Shown here: positions 1 to 13,511 of the stretch, piece by piece
Numbering within the stretch: position 1 is the first letter of the stretch
Layout: the number at the start of each line of letters is the position of its first letter
Assembly (NCBI GenBank): GCA_038030265.1
Contig: CM075937.1
Coordinates: forward strand, 43,442,198-43,506,197
Direction: 5' to 3'
Length of the DNA: 64,000 nucleotides
Origin: Corythucha ciliata
Taxonomy: Eukaryota > Arthropoda > Insecta > Hemiptera > Tingidae
Notes under the pieces: generated by a model
What the model was told of the DNA's origin: nothing
What the model saw: the letters and a program-made list of their open reading frames with translations, nothing else
The model's database searches: none
Program-made: the position numbers and the translations under genes

Positions 1-2050
1 TCCCTGTAAATACTAGAAGCCAGTTAAGGATAAGCTAGCTCTCGTCTGTCAGTACACACTGCTGTGGTGATGTGTGAACGCGTTAGCAGGGTGGAGGTGT
101 GATGAGGTGATTAAAACCAGGTGGATGCACTAAAGTGTGAACTAAAAACAATGACGAGCACTCTCTCGCTCGCTCTCATCGAGTATTGTTATAGTTTGGA
201 TGGGTTGGTGAATGAGACGGGGTGTCAAGCGCGTTGCTGTTGACAGGTTTTATAATTTCTCCTCGTTGTTGTAAAGTTAACTTCAAGTGCACGTCCTCGA
301 CGGTGTGTGGTGGAGCGAGCAGGAGTGTATAATGGGAGGGAGGAAGGGTTGAAAAATTGTATCCGACCATACTTCAAAAGATAATTTTAGCTCTTTTCAA
401 TGTGTTGAACAAAAACCTTCATCATCGAAACAGTTTATATTGCCCGGAGTATCTCTCTTCCCTCCCTCAACAAGTCAACACCCGCACCATCACAGGCACA
501 GAAAAAAATAGTACTGAGCGAATTCGCTAATTAATAAATATTTGAAAAGTGACGATAAATTCAGGAAAAAGGCACCATGTAATGTAAACTGACATGAATA
601 CTAGTCAAAACTTTTATACATTGCCGAAGAGACTAGGACAGCTATTTTAACTACAATAGAAACGTTAGCCTGTATCAAGGACTTCGGCACAGGAGGAGAG
701 CTATGGTGAGACAATTTTTTTTTTTTCCTCCTGCCTGTAGTGGAGTAACAAGAGAAATTGAGAGGAAAATTGGTGGAAGTAATTGAGGTATAACAATAGC
801 GGCGAAGTGGAACCCAAGTGCCTTATACTTTTCTTGCGATGATGAAAAAGGGGTTGGAGGGGTTCGGGCTATTGCAATGAAGAACGAAGTTGTGTCTTCG
901 AAAACCTAATTTTGAACTGTCCTACGCCGAGCACGAATTAGCTCCACCAAATTTATGGGAAACGAGAGAAAGAGGCACCGGGACATCGTTGTGTTTGTTC
1001 TTTTTATACTATGGCATAAGGATTAATAATCTTAATGTCATATTATTGTAATGCTCCGTTTCCATCTTACCCTCACTGTAAATAATAAATTAAATCCCCT
1101 TATTATCTCGTTTAATCTAATTTCCTTCCATATAGGCACACATAAAGAGAGAGAGAGAGAGAGAGTGAGTGACGGAGAGAGAGACGAAAAATGGGAAGTC
1201 GTATCATTAAATCTCGGAATCCGTGCCTCTTGGTTTCCATTATTTTTCCACTCCTCTAATAAAAGCGAGGATTGAATTACTCAAAAAAGGAGAGTGCACA
1301 AAGAAAGAAAACGCTCTGAGACGGGCGGTGGGGGTGGGGTTTCAGGGGGAAAAACCCCCCTCGTGTTCAAAAGAGGAGAAAATAATTACAGAGAGCCAAC
1401 TGAAAATAAATGGAACAATTACTCGGAGGAGTAAAGTTAATTAAATTTGGGTGTGGGTTGGCATTAGGAACAATATTTATTTCTAGAAAAACTCAATTTC
1501 CATTGAACCTAAAATCACAATCCCTTTAAAGATACCGATAATCGTGAACGTAAATTATGGTGTTGTTGCACTTTTTACTAATTATAAGCGTAGGTTCTAC
1601 TTAACCCTAAAACAAGCATCAATGAAATTATTGAAACAATGCTGGATTTCCAAGGAGCACTCGGAGCAAATGATTCACCTCCGGTGGAGGGAGGGCCAGG
1701 AGGTTCATCCGAAGCTAAATTGTCAGTAAACTCAATTGTCAAGGAATACAATTTCAGGTTTCGTGGAATAATGCTTAGTCCTTGTACAAACTATAGTCTG
1801 ACTTGTGAGAGAGCAAGCTTGAGACGGGCGCTGTCGACACGGTGGGACCTTATGTACCAGACGAGGCGCATCTTATAGCCCGTAGAAGTCACCTGTCTCT
1901 GAAACTACTCAAATGGCCTCGGAGAATACCATAGGGCACAGACATACATTGAGCCGCCGTGGTACAGGCTCTACAGAGTCTCCTGGTGGAAATTTATCCC
2001 TGAATCTTGCAAATTTTGCGGTAATCATATACTCTTGACAAATGCATTTT
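1..2050. other. Non-genic stretch, nothing recognised
   Basis: No coding region with recognisable domains on either strand; open frames are short and compositionally biased. The only clear local structure is a short GA microsatellite near 1146-1165. It may be intronic if the receptor gene at the right end of the window has a giant first intron, but that is inference. Confidence 0.5.
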
Positions 2051-2079
2051 TCTGACTATTCAGCTACGAATCTTGTAAT

Positions 2080-3450
2080 AATTACAAGTCGCGGATATAA
2101 AACCACGAACTTTAAATTTCACGGAAATTACACCTAAAATAGTTTGCCTAAGCTGAGCGTAGCCAGCGAAGCGGCTATTCGTCAGACAGTTTTGGGCACT
2201 GTCGTGGCCGGGCGCGGGTTCCATGTTTGTTAAGAAATATACCAGAAACTCGAACAAATACGTGCACTGCCCTGCGGTCAGCACTGTTCGGAGAGAGGGC
2301 CCCCGAACAGCTTGCAAGAGGAAAACTAATCGAGATTTTTAGGTATGTTGGGAGGGTGGATCACGGGTTCCATCGAGATTAGGTCGCTCGTCCCTGAAAG
2401 TTCCAATTTCTCCAAACTTTAAGATCCAAAACAAGCATTTCAGCAAGAATTAAGACCCGAATGTCACATCGCCGTGGATATATTCGGCCATGGAACTTTC
2501 AATTTCCTGGGTATTCGTGAGTTAGTCACTATTTTACAAGCTATGATAGGGCCGGTTAGTCTGTTGGATCCGCCACCACGAAAACGGTCTCAAACTTGAA
2601 ATTCGGTTGAAATAAAGCCCTTTAGTACTTGATATTTTGCTTTAATTATCATCCGAAGACCCGGAAGTATCATTTTCACGGATATTAAGGTGGGAAACTT
2701 GTTATTTTCCTGAAATCATCACCCGAATTAGCAAAGTTACGAATATTTTATTTCTGATTGTTGCGATTACACGGTTATTTATCAGGGTATGTAGGCGTAG
2801 TCGAGGCCGGCTAGCTCAGGGTCGTTGACCTCTAAACAATTTGACCCTAATACTTGCAATTTCACAGAAATTAGAACACTAAGAGCTGCAATTCCTCGCC
2901 AATTACACCTGGGAACATCCAATTTCCAGATGTTCGCCTCCCAAATGTTGCAATTTTGTTGGGAGGACCTTGTTCATGCCTCTTCAGCCTATTACGACGC
3001 GCCCACGAAAAACAATTGCAAACGATCAATTTCATGGAGATTTAGCACCGAAACGTGCAATCTCCCCTGAAACTTGCAATTTTCCGGAAATGAAGACCCT
3101 GAGTCAAGCTTGCCACAGTCTGCCGGTTCCGCCGATATAAAAATGGTCTCGAGACTGCCATTTCACTTTAGTTGAGGCTCTAAACTTGCAATTTCGCTAA
3201 AACTATGACCTTAACTTGCAAACTCGTTCAAGTTCAATTGCAATCAGTTTCATGGCAGGCTCAGGTGATTCGCGCCCACAAAAAAACAAATGGCCCTGAA
3301 ACTTGCAGTTTTGCCGAATACAGGACCAAGAATATGAATATAAAACCACGAACGAATTTAAGACCAGGTCTTGGTCTTACATGTAAGACCAAGGCCAGTC
3401 TTCCGAGACCACCAACATCTGTTTCGCCCGATTGAGACCCAATAAAAATC
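2080..3450. repeat. Degenerate ~30 bp tandem array, family 1
   Basis: The phrase CTTGCAATTTC-x-GAAATTA followed by GACCCTGA recurs many times with substitutions and small indels (for example near 2830, 2885, 3050, 3075, 3185 and 3300). Spacing is roughly 30-60 bp. No protein is encoded. This is an old, strongly diverged minisatellite. An isolated similar piece lies near 5590-5640. Confidence 0.55.
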
Positions 3451-3806
3451 ATTCCTTGGACTCCTTATCATGAAATAATTACGTTAATCACGCCTTTTAT
3501 CGCCAATCTTGCTTGTTTCTTTCCGAAATTAACTTTTTTTGTAGAAACGTTTTCGAGCAGCATCAGCATTACCCGTCCCCCTCCAACCCCTCCCACTATT
3601 CCTTTATCCAGATTTTTATTTTTATATATGAGAATAGTACAAAGTCGTAAGTCAATATGGCTACTTTTTACGTATAATCACAGGGCAATATGGCGAAATA
3701 TTGACATGCATGTTTCTCACTTAGCACTCAGTATGAACACCCCCCCCCCCAACCAATAACTGAATCTTAAACGCCTCAATAAATCATTACATCCGAAATT
3801 TAATAA

Positions 3807-4102
3807 GGAGTTATTGCATAGCCGTCTGATGCTTAACGTTTACGGTTATGTGACGTCACCATAAGCATAGCCGTTTGATTCGGTGGAAAAAGAGTTATTG
3901 AAAATAATAGTTGCGCTAAAATATGAACACATGGGAGGGCATAGAAGCACTTAATTGCTTCAAATAAATTATTAAAACACCTCCTCATACCGGTCTTTAA
4001 ACGTTTGTGATCAATGCTTAAACTAAAAATTTGAATTTTACGCTTATCATGACGTCACATAACCGTTAACGTTAATCGTTAGACAGTTATGCAATAACTC
4101 CC
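3807..4102. mobile_element. MITE with ~65 bp terminal inverted repeats
   Basis: The left end (from 3807, GGAGTTATTGCATAGCCGTC) matches the reverse complement of the right end (to 4102) over about 65 bp, through a shared GGTTATGTGACGTCA core. Both ends are flanked by TAATAA (3801-3806 and 4103-4108), a plausible target-site duplication. The ~296 bp element has no coding capacity. The flanking repeat suggests a TAA-type 3 bp duplication or a longer one; superfamily not assigned. Confidence 0.75.
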
Positions 4103-4299
4103 TAATAAATTTATTCTCTACTCTGTTCTCATGATATTATTTGCATTTACATAACCATTACATTCTATTTTAATCGCAATGCGTACATTGCGTACACTTT
4201 TTCAAGGCCATGACCACAAGACCAAGTCCATGATTTCAGTGCAAGAGCACACCACTTGCTCGATGAACTTGCCGTCCTAAAACGGATTTATATAAGTAC

Positions 4300-5340
4300 T
4301 GATGAATATTCGCCTTCCCAAAATTGCAAAACTGACTACTCGCGTCTTGAAAATGGCTAAAGGCCATGCTATACTTGCATGCACGCTATAACGCTAAAAG
4401 TACTCAAACTAGCGATTCCCTCGATATGACCAAACTGACTCTAAAAGCGCCCTAAAATGGATAAACTGACTATTTGCAACCTGAAAATCCCTTAAGACGG
4501 CGACTCCTGCCCTGAAAATTGCAAAATCAACTATTCGCGTGCCAATAATATGGGCAAGCTGAGCACATCCACGCAATCACTTGATGTACTATTAGCGGCA
4601 AACCCCAAAAGGGCGGGCCAAATGGCCCGAAAAAGAACTATACTGTTCATTCGCGCCTTGAAAATGGCTGACCTGCGTTCATACCTTGCAAAACTGACTG
4701 TAAGATGGATTCGTGCCTTGAATTCTGATTAGACTGACTTAAGTGATCATTCAAGACCTAGAAATGACCGAACTGACTGTTTGTTCCGTGAAAATTGCCA
4801 AATTGGGTATCCAAGTATCCACGCTCAAAAATCTGAAAAAGCTAACCCTATATGCGGCCTATAAATCGTTATAAATTGACGTTTCAGGCTTGGAAAAGGC
4901 CTAAAAATATGATTTCTGTCACGAAACTGACTAAATCGACCATTGACGTAATTGGCCAAAGTGAGCCTTCAAGCCTTGAAAATGTCCAAACTGACGATCG
5001 TGGCTGTTTAAGTTCCAAAAATGGACAAACTGATCATTCGCACTCTACAGTGGCTGCTGAATGACGATTCGCGCCTTCAAATAGCTATTGTAAACCAGCT
5101 AACTTCTCTTGTACAACATACAAAAACCTCGACTGAAAATCACGACCTCAAAATGGCTCAACCGACTATTCATGCCTGGAAAATGGCTAAAATTCAAACT
5201 ATTTGGACCCTAATAATGGCTAAACTGACTCACGCCATTCCAATGTCTTAATTTGGCTAGCCCTGAGCCGAAAGAAATGACCAAGCTGACCATTCACGCC
5301 CTTCAAAGATTATTTGACTATTCGCTCCCCAAAATCGATG
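4300..5340 (+). repeat. Degenerate ~30-38 bp tandem array, family 2 (forward)
   Basis: About 25-30 imperfect units of the form GAAAATGGCTAAACTGAC followed by TATTCGCGCCTT. Several copies in a row are visible between 4320 and 5300. Short open frames inside are artefacts of the unit. The reverse complement of the same unit forms the array at 31930-32800. Confidence 0.7.
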
Positions 5341-8300
5341 AACTGGCCATAATATATGACATGTACACATATAATAACCCGTAACAGGGAGGGGGAAACT
5401 ACGCTACAGACTTACTCGCTAAGAAATGTTTGTTGTTTGTTTGTTTCTTAAAACACGTTGACAAAAATATAGTGTCATAGTATTAAATTAATTAAATAGG
5501 TAAACATTCAGGGGCAGGGTGTTAGGAACAGGAAATTATTATCCATCCTGGATTTAATGCTTTTCTTGATCCAGGTGTTTCTGCTGATCCAGGAAGCATT
5601 CAAATTCACGGATATTTTCTTATGAAATGCTGCAACTTTGGGGCTATTTGTCGAACTTTGAGCGCTGTCGTGAGCAGGCAAGCTTAGAATCACGCCTCAT
5701 TGGAATCAATTCGTCGCCACGCTGCTCGATGGTAGTGGTCCACCACCACCACGGGGCAGGAATCTCCATGAGGTCTAAATATATGAGTATAAATATAAAT
5801 ATATGTAGTAATAAATAATGTAGTATAAATATATGAGGACTAAATATTCAAGGAATATAACTATTCTTTTGGAACCGCGTCTGCTCTGGCCCATCCATGT
5901 CGATCTACTTCCACCACACTTTGGATCGTGAAGTTGTTTTCTCTCATTGCTACGTTAACGATCTCGTTTAGGTCTTAGAAGTGCGTGGGATCCTACAAGG
6001 CTTTTGGGGCATGACGTGCTACAGCCAGTTTATAAAGGCGGTCTCACATGGCACGATCGTATAGAGATGAATATTCCTTCGAAAATACAAATTATGGGAA
6101 CGGGTAAAATACATTTTGAAACTGAATCTCCCATTTCAATACGGACTAATTAATTTCTGAGGTAAAAACGCTTGTTAATATTCGGATAAACAATTATTTA
6201 AACCAAAATTACCTGTTCCACCATCCAGAAGAATCTCATAGGTTGATCAAAAGTACCTCTGGGCTCCCTGGGCGAGCAAGATTCAACCATCCAGAAGATC
6301 AATCTCATGGGGATTTCCACTTGAGAAGAAAAAAACGTACCTAAATTTTCCTTTTCACTTCGGCTTATTTAGTTTAAACGCTTCTGTACGATAACTTCTT
6401 TTGCATTTCAAAGTTTTTACTATAAGCCCCTCTTTTAGGGAATAAGTTTTGAATAATAAAGAATTCTGAGGAAAAGTTCCGTGCCTGTATGGAGAGTGCG
6501 TTTTTTTGTTTCTGAAGCTCGAAAAGTAAATAAATTGTTTACAAGGAATAGAATGTTCGTGAAGGGGGAGGTGGATGGGAGCGAGTTTTAAGCGAGAGCG
6601 CGAGTAGTTTTAAGGGAGAACCATCTCAACTTCATAACAACCTTGAGAGTTTCAACTTTTCTTCTTTTTTCGAATTTAGTTCGAATACATTTTCCCTCCC
6701 GCCAGGTCCCACAGTCTCTTCCACACAGAAAAAATGATGTTCTTTATTTTTTGGACAGTTTTTATAAATTGAAGATTTTATGGAAAGAGTCAGAGAAGAT
6801 TTTGTGGGGAAATTGCCTAATTCACCCAACTTATAGTTTTTGAGAACAATTTTCACGATTCGTCCTTTCGTAACGCCCGCACTCAATGAAAGTGGCTGAC
6901 GAGAGTATAGGCAAACTTTAACTAAGTTAAATGACCGCAGAAACAGACAAAACATTGTAGTGGGGTTGGGGTGAAGGGGGAGCTGGAGGAGGAATTGTGG
7001 ATTCAAAACACCCCTTTCCCCATTCAACGGCGCCCAAAGCAATAATCCCCCTCTCCACCTCACACACATTCACACCACCACCAGAGCTTTTTCAGCGTCT
7101 CCGTAGCACTTAGCAGAGTGTCCGGTTTCATTTATATTCGAAGGATATAAAAGAGGACGACAGCGAAGTCGGTGCGAAATGGATGAAAATTCATTTGTTT
7201 CTATAGGAGGATGGACAACGGGGATTCGAGGAGTAATGTGCAACGAAGAGAACTGCTTCTGACACGCGGAGATTTCATTGACCAAGGAGGGCGAAATAAA
7301 TAAAATAATGAAACATTTAGTTTCTTGAGAGTTCATTGCCGTGTATAGGTGGACACGAGTTTGATACATTGTTGACTTTTTTATGCTAATATCTTTATTT
7401 TGGTCATGGGTACGAAAAAAAGAGGTCATCTTTTGTCTTTTTTTTGACAGTGTAAACGGTGTTCTTTGGTAATGGTGAGGGAGAGGGAGAAGCACATCCA
7501 TCTTCCACGTAAGAGGTCGAATAGTCAGTCGATGTTTTCCACGGCGGAATTTGCTTTTAGTTGAGTGGCTTGAAAGACTTTTATACTAATTGAAGGAAAC
7601 ATCAGGGAAGCGAGGGGCTTTTAAGGACTTTTCGGCAAATGTGGGTCTCTCAGAGAGCACACATCACGCGCTGCACACGGAAGAAAAAAAAACGAGTGGC
7701 TAAAAAAATATATATACTTAATTTCGTGTTGTTATCTTTGTGAAGGTGGAAGCAGAAGTTTATAAAATCACAATCTTTGAAAGCATAACACACAGAGAGA
7801 CGCAATTTTCTTTGTAAAAACAATTATGTATGATAGGAATGAAGCCCAAGCTAAATTTTATCGGAGCCTTACACTGAATTGGAATGTTCACTCCTAATTT
7901 TCAACACCCCCTGCTCCCCAGTCGTGAAAACAATAAGCTCCATCGTCGGGTAATGGTGTCGAAGGACGACCCCGTGTTCAACTTTGACGGAAACGGAAGT
8001 TCTGAAAGTAAGGATAACGGCCCTAAGCGTCGATAGTGGTGTTGATTGCATGGCTGTAGTAGCGGAGGGGCTGGTCTTAGGTTTATTGCTTGAATTTCAG
8101 CCCCATTTCCATCTGATAACCAGATTCTTCAAGACGATTTAATTTTGCTGTTATATTAATCAAATCAAATTAATTAATTAATTAATACTAATCAAAAAAA
8201 TTAATAATGCAATCTATTCTACCTGGGCTTTCTTTAAAATGGATCAGCACAAAAAGCAATATTTTTGTTTAGCTTAGGGGCACTGACCGGATTAATTCCG

Positions 8301-9892
8301 TGTACGGTGCACTATCTTTCAAAATTGTGTTTTCATTTTATCTAAATCCAGCTTGAGATCCATTTCCATAAAGCTTTTATCTCGCAAAATGAGCCTCTCA
8401 ATATTAATACAGACTACCATATTTAAAATTTAAAATCTTCGGATAGTTTATTGTTAACGTAAGCCCTTGGAAAAACGTATATGACATCTATGAAAAAACA
8501 AACCAAGTGTCAAAAAAACCTAAACGCCCTTTGACTTTATAGACAAATTTGAATTGATTAATTCACTTTTGCTTTTCTAGAATAATGGAAATTCGCTAAT
8601 CGATGAAATTGCGTTAAAAAACCCTTCCCCGCGATTTGAATATTTGGACAAGAGAGGGGAAAAACGACGTTTTGATAAGAAGTTTCTCGAATTTTCAAAC
8701 GCTCTCTTCTAAATACTTTGAGAAAACTCTTTCTTTCACCCTCCCCCCCCCCGCATCCGCTCACCAACAGGAGAAGGCATCCTAGGACTTTTACCCTCAC
8801 CGCGGTGTTCATACATTTGCATTTAGAGTCCCCTCGAGGTTTAAAAGAGAAGGATGAAGAAGAAGGATACAGCCTCAGCCCGGTCCAATGGGTTTGAAAC
8901 TTCTCCTTTTCCGGAGATATCTGTTTAGTTAAGTTGTGAGGATGGTTGAAGGGGTGGAGAGGGAGGGATTAAACTTTTTATCTACGAATTTTCGGGGTGA
9001 AAACGAGTTTTCACGAGTATCATAGGAAAAGGGTGTGTACGAGTTTTTTAATGTTCTGCAAAAGAGGAGAGAGCGAGGTTTGAATGATGTAAATTGTTGT
9101 TTCGTGCCTACGAGGAAGTAGGCATGGTGTTTGTGAATTTTTGAGTGACCGCGGAGCTTGTCGGCTACAACAGCGGCCACAGCTTGATGCATAGCTGCAA
9201 AATTTAAACGAAAATATCCGCGAAATCCGAAGTTTCCTGGTTTAAATATTCGAGAAATCCCCCACAATATTCGAGATAATCCCAACGATACCGGAACAAG
9301 AAAATGTCTGGCAAATGTCAAGCCTTCGCCCTTTACAGGAGTGCAATCGAATCTCCGGTCACGAGGAATCGAGGATAATGCAGGTATCGAAATTACAATT
9401 AGCTCACACTTCAATTCAGACGGATAAGGGAGAAGTCAAGGGTCACTTTGATTCGGTTGGTTTTCTTAGCAAGCGAGGGAAGATGCTGAGACGTTTTGGA
9501 AACATTTGGTATGGTGGATTTCGGCGGGGAGAGAGAAACACTTGTTCCCTCTTCAATGAAAACCACTGGAAGCAGTGAGGAGAATCCTAAAGATCAGCTT
9601 GTTGCCCGAGAAGGGCAAGAAGTTATGAAAAAACGGTGCTGACTTGTGGGAGCAAATAAGGTCTTAGCAGGAAAACTTATAGCGAGGCCCCTAAGCGCCC
9701 GACTACTTGACTCGATCCTTCGGTGACGGTGGACGAATAGGACAAGTATCTCAAGACTTACGCTCTCTCACAGGATTCAGGTGCACTTAGATACTCACAA
9801 GGTGGAGTTTTTTCTCCTCATTTCATATCGGCGCGCCAGGCCCCTCTCACACTAGGAGAAAATGCCTCTAGAGGAGGACGTTTTAGTGCATT
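5341..9892. other. Non-genic stretch with no recognised features
   Basis: Apparently unique DNA. The longest open frames (145 aa at 6632-7069, 143 aa at 7070-7501 and 161 aa at 8929-9414, all minus) have no recognisable motif. There is an AT-rich patch near 5770-5860 and a C10 run at 8753-8762. The sequence CCATCCAGAAG is repeated near 6222 and 6288. No RNA gene was seen. Confidence 0.45.
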
Positions 9893-10215
9893 TCGCTTGT
9901 TAGCACGATCACGGTCGCAATTTTTGACTTAGGCCAAACAAATGTTTCCCAAAAATCAATAGCGTGAATATCTCGGACGAGTTCATGATCCAGCCGAATC
10001 GGTCCACGGGAAGGGTGCAAAAGAGGGGTTTGAAGTCGTGAAAAATTCATTACCGAACGCCTGGGCCTGACTGTGTTGCTGCAATTGACCCCAAAATTGG
10101 TTCGAATAATAAGCAAAGTTCGCGCTTTCGATTGAGACCATTGAGAACCAAATCCCTTGATTTATCTGAGAAGTTATAAGCGAAGGGGAGCCATTGCATC
10201 AATTTCACGTCTTAT
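9893..10215 (-). repeat. Dispersed repeat J, copy 1
   Basis: About 300 bp that reappear inverted at 26845-27145. Shared landmarks include GTTAGCACGATCACGGTCGC, the GTGAATATCTCGGACGAG segment, the CCGATTCATC/GATCCAGCCG region and CAATTTTGGGG/CCCCAAAATTG. Copies are roughly 75-80% similar by eye. No coding function recognised; the other copy sits inside a LINE, so this is a mobile repeat. Confidence 0.65.
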
Positions 10216-10399
10216 TGGACCACCGAATTGCAGTAAAAAATCCCATTGAAATCGTATTCTGAGTGATCTCTTACGTTCACCTCACCAAAAGTATGCCTTG
10301 TTTTGAAGGAGATCCTGAGGTAGGCCAAAACAATAGAAAAAATAAAAATAACGATTTTCTGGATTCGAACTTAGGCATTTCGCTTTGGTGAAATTGAGC

Positions 10400-11745
10400 G
10401 ATGGAGTACCATAGCCGCAGGGATTAAAATGATAGACGTTATTCTCGAGGAGTTGGAGTGTGGAAATAAGTCCGAGTTGATTATGTTCGGCATGATAAAG
10501 GCGTTTGACACTGTTTCGCACAATATTCTGGTCCATAAACTCGAGGGGTATCGTCTCTCGCGAAGTGCTTGTCCCTTGATCATGTAATTTTTGGCGGGTC
10601 ACTTTCTGTGTGTTTTCTCTGACGGAGTGTTGTCGCTACCTCAAAGGGTAGTAGTGGATGGTGTCCCTCAAGTGTGTCCGATGGGATCGACGCTGTTTTT
10701 GATTTATGGCAATGATCTGACGGAGTTCCTGCTGAGCAGGATTGAAGGAGCAAGTTGCTATTATATTTCATGTTTCATGTTTATTTATTGTGTGACCATT
10801 TTAGGTATACAATCGTCTGGTTTTTCATTATAGCTAAAACAAGATATTACTAACAACACGCAATGAAACGAACAACGACAACAGCAATAACAACAACGAT
10901 CACACGTAACTAATATCAAAGGCCGAAAATTATTCTACTGAATAAAAACAATGACTCGCCAGGACTCTTATGATAATCACCCGGAATCTCCCCGCCGGAC
11001 CACCTCCGGCAGCCGGTTGAACAGCACAACTGCCAACCTCGGAAAACTGCTCTTCGCCTTACTCAGCCTTGTGAAGCCCACAAGTAGGTTCGCTCTTCCT
11101 CTCGTATCGCGCCCATGAACTTTAGAGACCGTCTTAAATTCCTGCGGCGCGTTTCTCACGTACTTCAGGCATTGCAGAATGAATATGCAAGGGAGCGGAT
11201 GAATTCCAAGCTTCAAAAAAGCTTGTCGACACGGGGCTGTGGGAGGAAGTCCCTCGATTATGCGAATGACTTTCTTCTGGGCCCTGAAGATACTCAGCGC
11301 GTGACTGGAGTTCGCCCAAACAATCGCATTGTAGGACAGAAGGCTATGGATGTGCCCGAAATATGCAAGACGCAGAACCTCTTGAGGAACCTGTCCCACT
11401 AATTTCCGTAACAGGAACAATGTCCTTGAATTGTGCGGACGATGTAACAGTGCGATTCCTGGGGGCTCATGCAGATGTTGAGAGGCTGATCTTGAGTGCG
11501 TTTCCATCATGGATGACCGGTGTTTGGCGAATGAGCTTGCTCTCAACCAGAATAAAACTAGGACAATAGTGATATCTGCTGACAGGAGACGGATTGGAGC
11601 TGCAGACCCAGTGTGCTTCCTCGGTCTGACGATATAGATGCTTGGTTGAATTGTGCTGTTCATGTGGATCGCCTGTGTCGTGATTTGTCGAGTCAGCTTT
11701 ATGCTCTCCGTAAGCTCGCTCACTGGAACAACAGTGATGTGACTA
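10400..11745 (+). pseudogene. CR1/Jockey-group LINE reverse transcriptase fragment (interrupted)
   Basis: Reverse-transcriptase coding remnant of a non-LTR retrotransposon. Around 10420-10755 the plus strand reads through an AFDTVSHNIL motif (RT motif A with the catalytic Asp), GVPQ-x-CPMGSTLF (motif B) and NDL. After an antisense insertion (10757-11410) it resumes at about 11411 with CADD followed by VTV, a variant of the catalytic F/Y-A-D-D box. It runs on to FLGLTI and a LYALRKL-like stretch near 11720. Stop codons and frameshifts make it non-functional. GGAGCAA before and GGAACAA after the insertion look like a diverged target-site duplication. Confidence 0.75.
10757..11410 (-). mobile_element. 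5'-truncated LINE 3' end, antisense insertion
   Basis: The minus strand encodes the C-terminal part of a CR1-like reverse transcriptase (frame 10977 to about 11400). It includes a YFGHIHSLLSYNAIVW stretch, RAQKK-x-IR and the terminal FNRLPEVV region. A 3' untranslated segment follows. Its end, at 10757-10800, reads on the minus strand as AATAAA then AACATGAAACATGAAAT, a short heptamer-like tail of the sort CR1-type elements carry. It interrupts the plus-strand LINE between its RT motif B and its ADD box. Confidence 0.75.
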
Positions 11746-11759
11746 GAAATAAATAGCAT

Positions 11760-13505
11760 GGGCTATTTAATTCGAAAAATCTGCAGGACTTTTCCGTTTT
11801 AGACGTTGTTATTCTCTTTCCAGAGAAGGCTTCACAGCCGCATACCTGAGATCATCGTTTTTGTGACCGATGAGTACTCGGTGTATTCTTTTGTAAAAAT
11901 GTGCCATTGCCTCTTTGACTTCTTGAATATTTAAATCTTCGTGGAGAGTCCAAATTCGTATGAACTACGGTGCAAAGGTTATCATTCGGAGACATTGATT
12001 TTGGAGAACTTGCACACGTTCCACTTGTGAGTTGGATGCAGATCCCCCAGAACTCACAGGCGTATGTACGATAGGCACAATAAATGTGTTACCAATTGGA
12101 AATTTCATAAGAGAGTTTCTGTAGTGAATCCATTTGAAAAGGGACGATAAGCGGATTTTTTATTATCAGTTTCGCATCCATGTCTAAACCAAAATATTTA
12201 ATCGAGTTAGTAAGGCGAAGGATTTGCCGTGGAAGCTGATGGTCACGTCTTCATTTTCCCTTTTTAGTAATCCGCACTACCTTCGACTTTGTTGGGTTCA
12301 CTTTAATCCTCCTTTGTGCACACCAGTCGTTTACCCGAATAAGTATCTGCTGTAAGTCACTCAGAGTTGATTGGCAAGTACCTTTACTGAGAATCGCTGT
12401 GTCATCAGTGAATTGTGCCAATATTACCGAGTCCGAATCGAAGGCCGGACCGTCTTCTGACGAGTAGACGAGGTACAACTTAGCGGCCCCCACAAGCTTT
12501 ACACTCCAGCGGTAATCCATCGAGGACAGGACAACCATTACTGAAAATGTTCTTCTGAATAGATACGACTGCGAAAGGCGGTAATAGTTTATTTGGCAGG
12601 GTGTCTTTTACTTTCACTAGTAGTCTGTCATGCCACACTCTGTCGAAGGCTTTTAATTATGATAGGGTAACGCCATGTTAATATTATAACACCCTTTCGT
12701 ACTTGCCCCCCTGGAGTCACTTGAATTTTAAGAACAGATAGCTAAAGAGGTTCCTCCAATTTTTGAAGAAGTTGATCGACATGACTTTGATCACTGCAAA
12801 GGTTCGGATTGAAATGTTCTTCTAGCAAAGTGGCGAAAGCGTCGGACTTTTCGTTACAAGTCGTGAGATTTGTGTTGTTATGCTTGAGCGGACGGATATA
12901 TTCGCAATGCCTCTGAAGTCCTTTCGCCGTTTTACACCGTCAGCTACCCGTAAAATCTAGAATTTTCAGTTCAATTACTTTTGCTGCTGATGCTTCTTCC
13001 TCTCTCAGGGCTGTTCGAAGGTCATTCGTAGCTTTATTTAGCGCTTTTTTATCTAGAGGATACCGAGTACGATTCCACTTCTTCAGACACTCTCGTCATA
13101 CGCTGTGAAGAAGACTAACTCTAGACGAGTAAGTGAGAGAAGTACGTCGTTGGCTTCTAGTAGAGTATGCAGGTGGCTTTTAGGCTGCATCGACTGCTTG
13201 CTGAATGCTCCTGTTCAATGTAGAAAAGGGTCATAACCAACGTCACGTCTGGTTTTGAGTGGTAGGTATGTGATTATGTGAAGTTCTGTAATGTTCTCAA
13301 AGGGTTTCGGAGAAGATTTTCCAGTTTGGCCAGCACTGACAGGTGATCTGTGAGCTTAGTTTAGTAGAAGTAATGAGCATGGTTTTCCTGTACGAAGAAG
13401 TCTAGTAGATCTGAAATCCCTTGTGCTTGGTCAAGGTAGTATGTTGACCCAGTTGGGCTGAATACGTTTAAATCGAAAATATCTTTCCCTAGGATTGGTG
13501 GCCAG
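11760..13505 (-). pseudogene. Jockey-like LINE reverse transcriptase remnant
   Basis: Degenerate minus-strand RT. Reading leftwards, a KAFDRVWHDRLL motif (RT motif A) lies near 12620-12655. Near 12415-12425 there is FTDDTAIL, which is the catalytic DD box. It continues with an LSDLQQ-x-L/WCAQRRIKVNPTKSK segment (12251-12360). The family differs from the plus-strand copies on either side. Frameshifts and stops occur throughout. The outer limits are approximate: the right edge abuts a resumed plus-strand LINE near 13512. Confidence 0.7.
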
Positions 13506-13511
13506 GAGCTG

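Noticed and set aside
4300..5340. CRISPR array
   Set aside because: Repeats are degenerate and contiguous without unique spacers of constant length, no cas genes exist, and the sequence is from an animal genome. It is a minisatellite.
6632..7501. Two adjacent ~145 aa minus frames as a gene
   Set aside because: Low-complexity composition, no motif, and no splice logic linking them.
10330..10385. GGATTCGAACTTAGGC as tRNA B-box
   Set aside because: An isolated B-box-like word next to LINE sequence with no other tRNA structure.
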